This document shows, one piece after another, positions 6,646-7,727 of a stretch of DNA of 7,727 nucleotides. Position 1 is the stretch's first letter, and each line of letters begins with the position of its first letter. Location of the stretch: positions 1 through 7,727 of the forward strand of contig CANPYA010000062.1 of NCBI GenBank assembly GCA_947587565.1, given 5' to 3'. A program made the position numbers and the translations under genes. The notes below the pieces were generated by a model that was given only the letters and a program-made list of their open reading frames with translations, had not been told where the DNA came from and made no database searches. The DNA is from an uncultured Bacilli bacterium (GTDB lineage Bacteria; Bacillota_I; Bacilli_A; RF39; UBA660).

Positions 6646-7583
6646 ATATAATTATTTATGTAATCTTTATAATTTATAAATTCTTTATCTTGATTATTTA
6701 TTTGTAAAACATATAGAATTTTACCTTGTAAGCTTTGCAAATATTGCTTTTTGTTAGATAAATTCAATTTTTCTAAATGAGAATCTATACCATATTTTTT
6801 TAAGTAATATATTTCTTGTCGAATTTTTTTACGATAATTTTTAGATACTTGAATTTTTTTATTAACTATTAAACCCGTTACATTTTGACTTTGATAATTT
6901 TTAACAATATGAATTTTAGAATCATTAAGATTTAAACCTAATTTATATAAATGTTTACGAACTATTTTTATTATCTCAGAAGGATTAAAATCACCTGAAA
7001 AAGTCATATCATCAGAATATCTTGTATAATTTATATTTCTTTTTTCACAAATAACTCCTATTTCTTCATCAAAATCTTTCATAACTAAATTAGAAATATA
7101 AGCCGAAGTTGGGGAGCCTTGAGTTAAATGGTCTTCATATGTACAAAGGGTTGTTAAAAGCATTCCTATAGATTTTGGAAAATACTCAATTGGAAAACAA
7201 GAATTATAAACGTCTAAAAATGAAATATTTTCAAAAAAATCTTTAATGTCAAGTTTTAATATTATTTTTTTGTTTATATGTTCAATGGCATTATTTTTTA
7301 AAGAGATTCCTTTTTTATAGGCTTTAGCATATTTAGAAATTTGCTTATTATTTAAGATATTCTTTAAGATATTCTTTTGAATAGTTTTTAAAAGAGATGC
7401 CGGTTCGTAAATAGTTCTTAAATGCCCATTTTTCTTTTTTATTTTATATACATAATAATTATTTTCAATTTTATTACTTAATGAATATAGAGTTTTTATA
7501 TATTTCTTTTTATCATCACATTTAAATAATTGGAGAGATAATAAAAATTCATTACATTCTTTTATACCAATGTATTTCCACAT
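6627..7583 (-). CDS. Retron-type reverse transcriptase
   Basis: A 318-residue reverse transcriptase, the usual length of a stand-alone retron RT. It would copy the msd part of its own upstream RNA into a branched RNA-DNA molecule; retrons of this kind serve as anti-phage systems together with an effector. Motifs in order: KKNGHLRTIYEP (50-61, RT1), the retron-specific NAxxH as Asn98-Ala99-Ile-Glu-His102, LKLDIKDFF (109-117, catalytic Asp112), TQGSPTSAYISN (154-165), YTRYSDDMTFS (186-196, catalytic Asp191-Asp192) and the retron VTG motif as VTGLIVN (235-241) before a Lys/Arg-rich C-terminal thumb. There is no maturase domain or fused effector. Translation starts at an ATG with a strong GGGAGGT site (complement of 7592-7598) 8 bases upstream. 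A long hairpin RNA precedes it. Downstream is only convergent tspO, 7 bases from stop to stop, so no effector is co-transcribed on that side. The retron assignment is strong; the retron type is not determined. Confidence 0.92.
   Translation of the reverse strand: MWKYIGIKECNEFLLSLQLFKCDDKKKYIKTLYSLSNKIENNYYVYKIKKKNGHLRTIYEPASLLKTIQKNILKNILNNKQISKYAKAYKKGISLKNNAIEHINKKIILKLDIKDFFENISFLDVYNSCFPIEYFPKSIGMLLTTLCTYEDHLTQGSPTSAYISNLVMKDFDEEIGVICEKRNINYTRYSDDMTFSGDFNPSEIIKIVRKHLYKLGLNLNDSKIHIVKNYQSQNVTGLIVNKKIQVSKNYRKKIRQEIYYLKKYGIDSHLEKLNLSNKKQYLQSLQGKILYVLQINNQDKEFINYKDYINNYIKTLLK
7351..7374. repeat. Two perfect tandem copies of a 12-base unit inside the RT gene
   Basis: TTTAAGATATTC occurs twice head to tail (7351-7362 and 7363-7374). 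Read in the RT frame it encodes the repeated Lys-Asn-Ile-Leu pair at residues ~70-77, in the helix after RT1. The unit is four codons long, so gain or loss of one copy by slippage would keep the reading frame. Confidence 0.9.
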
Positions 7584-7591
7584 TTTTTATT

Positions 7592-7598
7592 ACCTCCC
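7592..7598 (-). promoter_or_regulatory. Ribosome binding site of the retron RT
   Basis: GGGAGGT on the minus strand lies 8 bases before the ATG at 7583 and fixes the RT start. It directly abuts the 3' end of the predicted retron RNA, so the a1/a2 duplex and translation of the RT could compete. Confidence 0.8.
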
Positions 7599-7599
7599 A

Positions 7600-7727
7600 A
7601 TTGCAGTACTAAAGATAGAGTAATATGGAGATGGACTTAAGCGAATGCGTCTACACAAGGTGTAGAATAGTCCATTGGAGTATTACTATTAAATCTATCT
7701 GCTTAAAAATAGTTCTTTAACGACTCG
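7600..7727 (-). ncRNA. Partial retron msr-msd RNA: complete msd hairpin and a2 side, 5' part cut by the window edge
   Basis: The RNA lies directly upstream of the RT gene on the same strand, the standard place for a retron RNA. A long tiered hairpin is visible (plus-strand positions). The base is 7613-7619 with 7694-7700 (AGATAGA/TCTATCT). The second tier is 7619-7625 with 7681-7687 (AGTAATA/TATTACT), after a six-base one-sided bulge at 7688-7693. The third tier is 7631-7637 with 7669-7675 (ATGGACT/AGTCCAT), after a 5x5 internal loop. The tip carries a small hairpin, 7651-7656 with 7660-7665 (CTACAC/GTGTAG). This ~88-base unit fits an msd of normal size. The remaining 7701-7727 is presumably the 3' part of the msr, with only weak local pairing. 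The bases between the hairpin and the ribosome site (7600-7612) are the likely a2 arm; its a1 partner and the branching G should lie beyond 7727. The exact ends are not determinable here. Confidence 0.72.

Noticed and set aside
6627..7583. Group II intron or diversity-generating-retroelement RT
   Set aside because: The protein lacks a maturase or HNH domain, carries the retron NAxxH and VTG motifs, and no template/variable repeat pair or intron domain V/VI structure is visible in the window.
7711..7725. Small hairpin (GTT/AAC or AGTT/GACT) as a complete msr stem-loop
   Set aside because: Only three to four pairs are possible and the window ends two bases later, so the true msr fold cannot be judged.
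1..7727. Possible use of TGA as Trp (Mollicutes code), suggested by the AT richness and absence of TGA stops in all six complete genes
   Set aside because: All genes are full length under the standard code and Trp is encoded by TGG at conserved motif positions. Six stops are too few to make the lack of TGA meaningful.
1..7727. CRISPR array, tRNA, rRNA or insertion sequence
   Set aside because: I saw no regularly spaced repeats, cloverleaf-like sequence, rRNA-like stretch, transposase motifs or terminal inverted repeats on either strand.

Overview
The window is a strongly AT-rich bacterial chromosome segment. It most likely comes from a Firmicutes/Bacilli-type lineage, possibly one of the reduced, Mollicutes-like gut groups. 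The evidence is the AT-rich codon choice (Lys, Asn and Ile dominate), GGAGG/AGGTGAT-type Shine-Dalgarno sites, short U-tailed hairpins between genes, and gene families common in low-GC Gram-positives. Trp is written TGG in conserved motifs and all six complete genes end in TAA or TAG, so the standard bacterial code fits. The species cannot be named from this sequence.

Layout, left to right. Positions 1-15 (minus) hold what looks like the first five codons of a gene running off the left edge, preceded by a hairpin that covers its ribosome binding site. Positions 99-2303 (minus) encode a large modular membrane protein: PH-like region, zinc ribbon, three membrane segments, and PASTA-like extracellular domains. 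Its function is unknown. Positions 2443-3120 (minus) encode an HD-domain phosphohydrolase, followed by a good intrinsic terminator. Positions 3193-4659 (minus) encode an FAD-dependent oxidoreductase fused to a C-terminal Rieske [2Fe-2S] domain. It probably shares a transcript with the HD gene. Divergently, 4765-6114 (plus) encodes a membrane-anchored family 3 glycoside hydrolase of the NagZ type, followed at 6161-6619 by a TspO/MBR membrane protein and a terminator.

The right end (6627-7727, minus) is the accessory part: a retron. It has a 318-residue reverse transcriptase carrying the retron hallmarks NAxxH, YSDD and VTG. Just upstream, in the last ~130 bases, lies a long imperfect hairpin that fits the msd of a retron msr-msd RNA. 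The window edge cuts the RNA, so the 5' msr and the a1 arm lie outside. No effector gene sits between the RNA and the RT or downstream of the RT, because the next gene (tspO) is convergent. Either the effector lies beyond position 7727 or this is an RT-only retron.

The other genes look like ordinary housekeeping or envelope functions: cell-wall sugar recycling, redox, nucleotide or phosphate-ester hydrolysis, and membrane sensing. I see no direct functional link between them and the retron. The retron is the best candidate for an undescribed defence-type system here.
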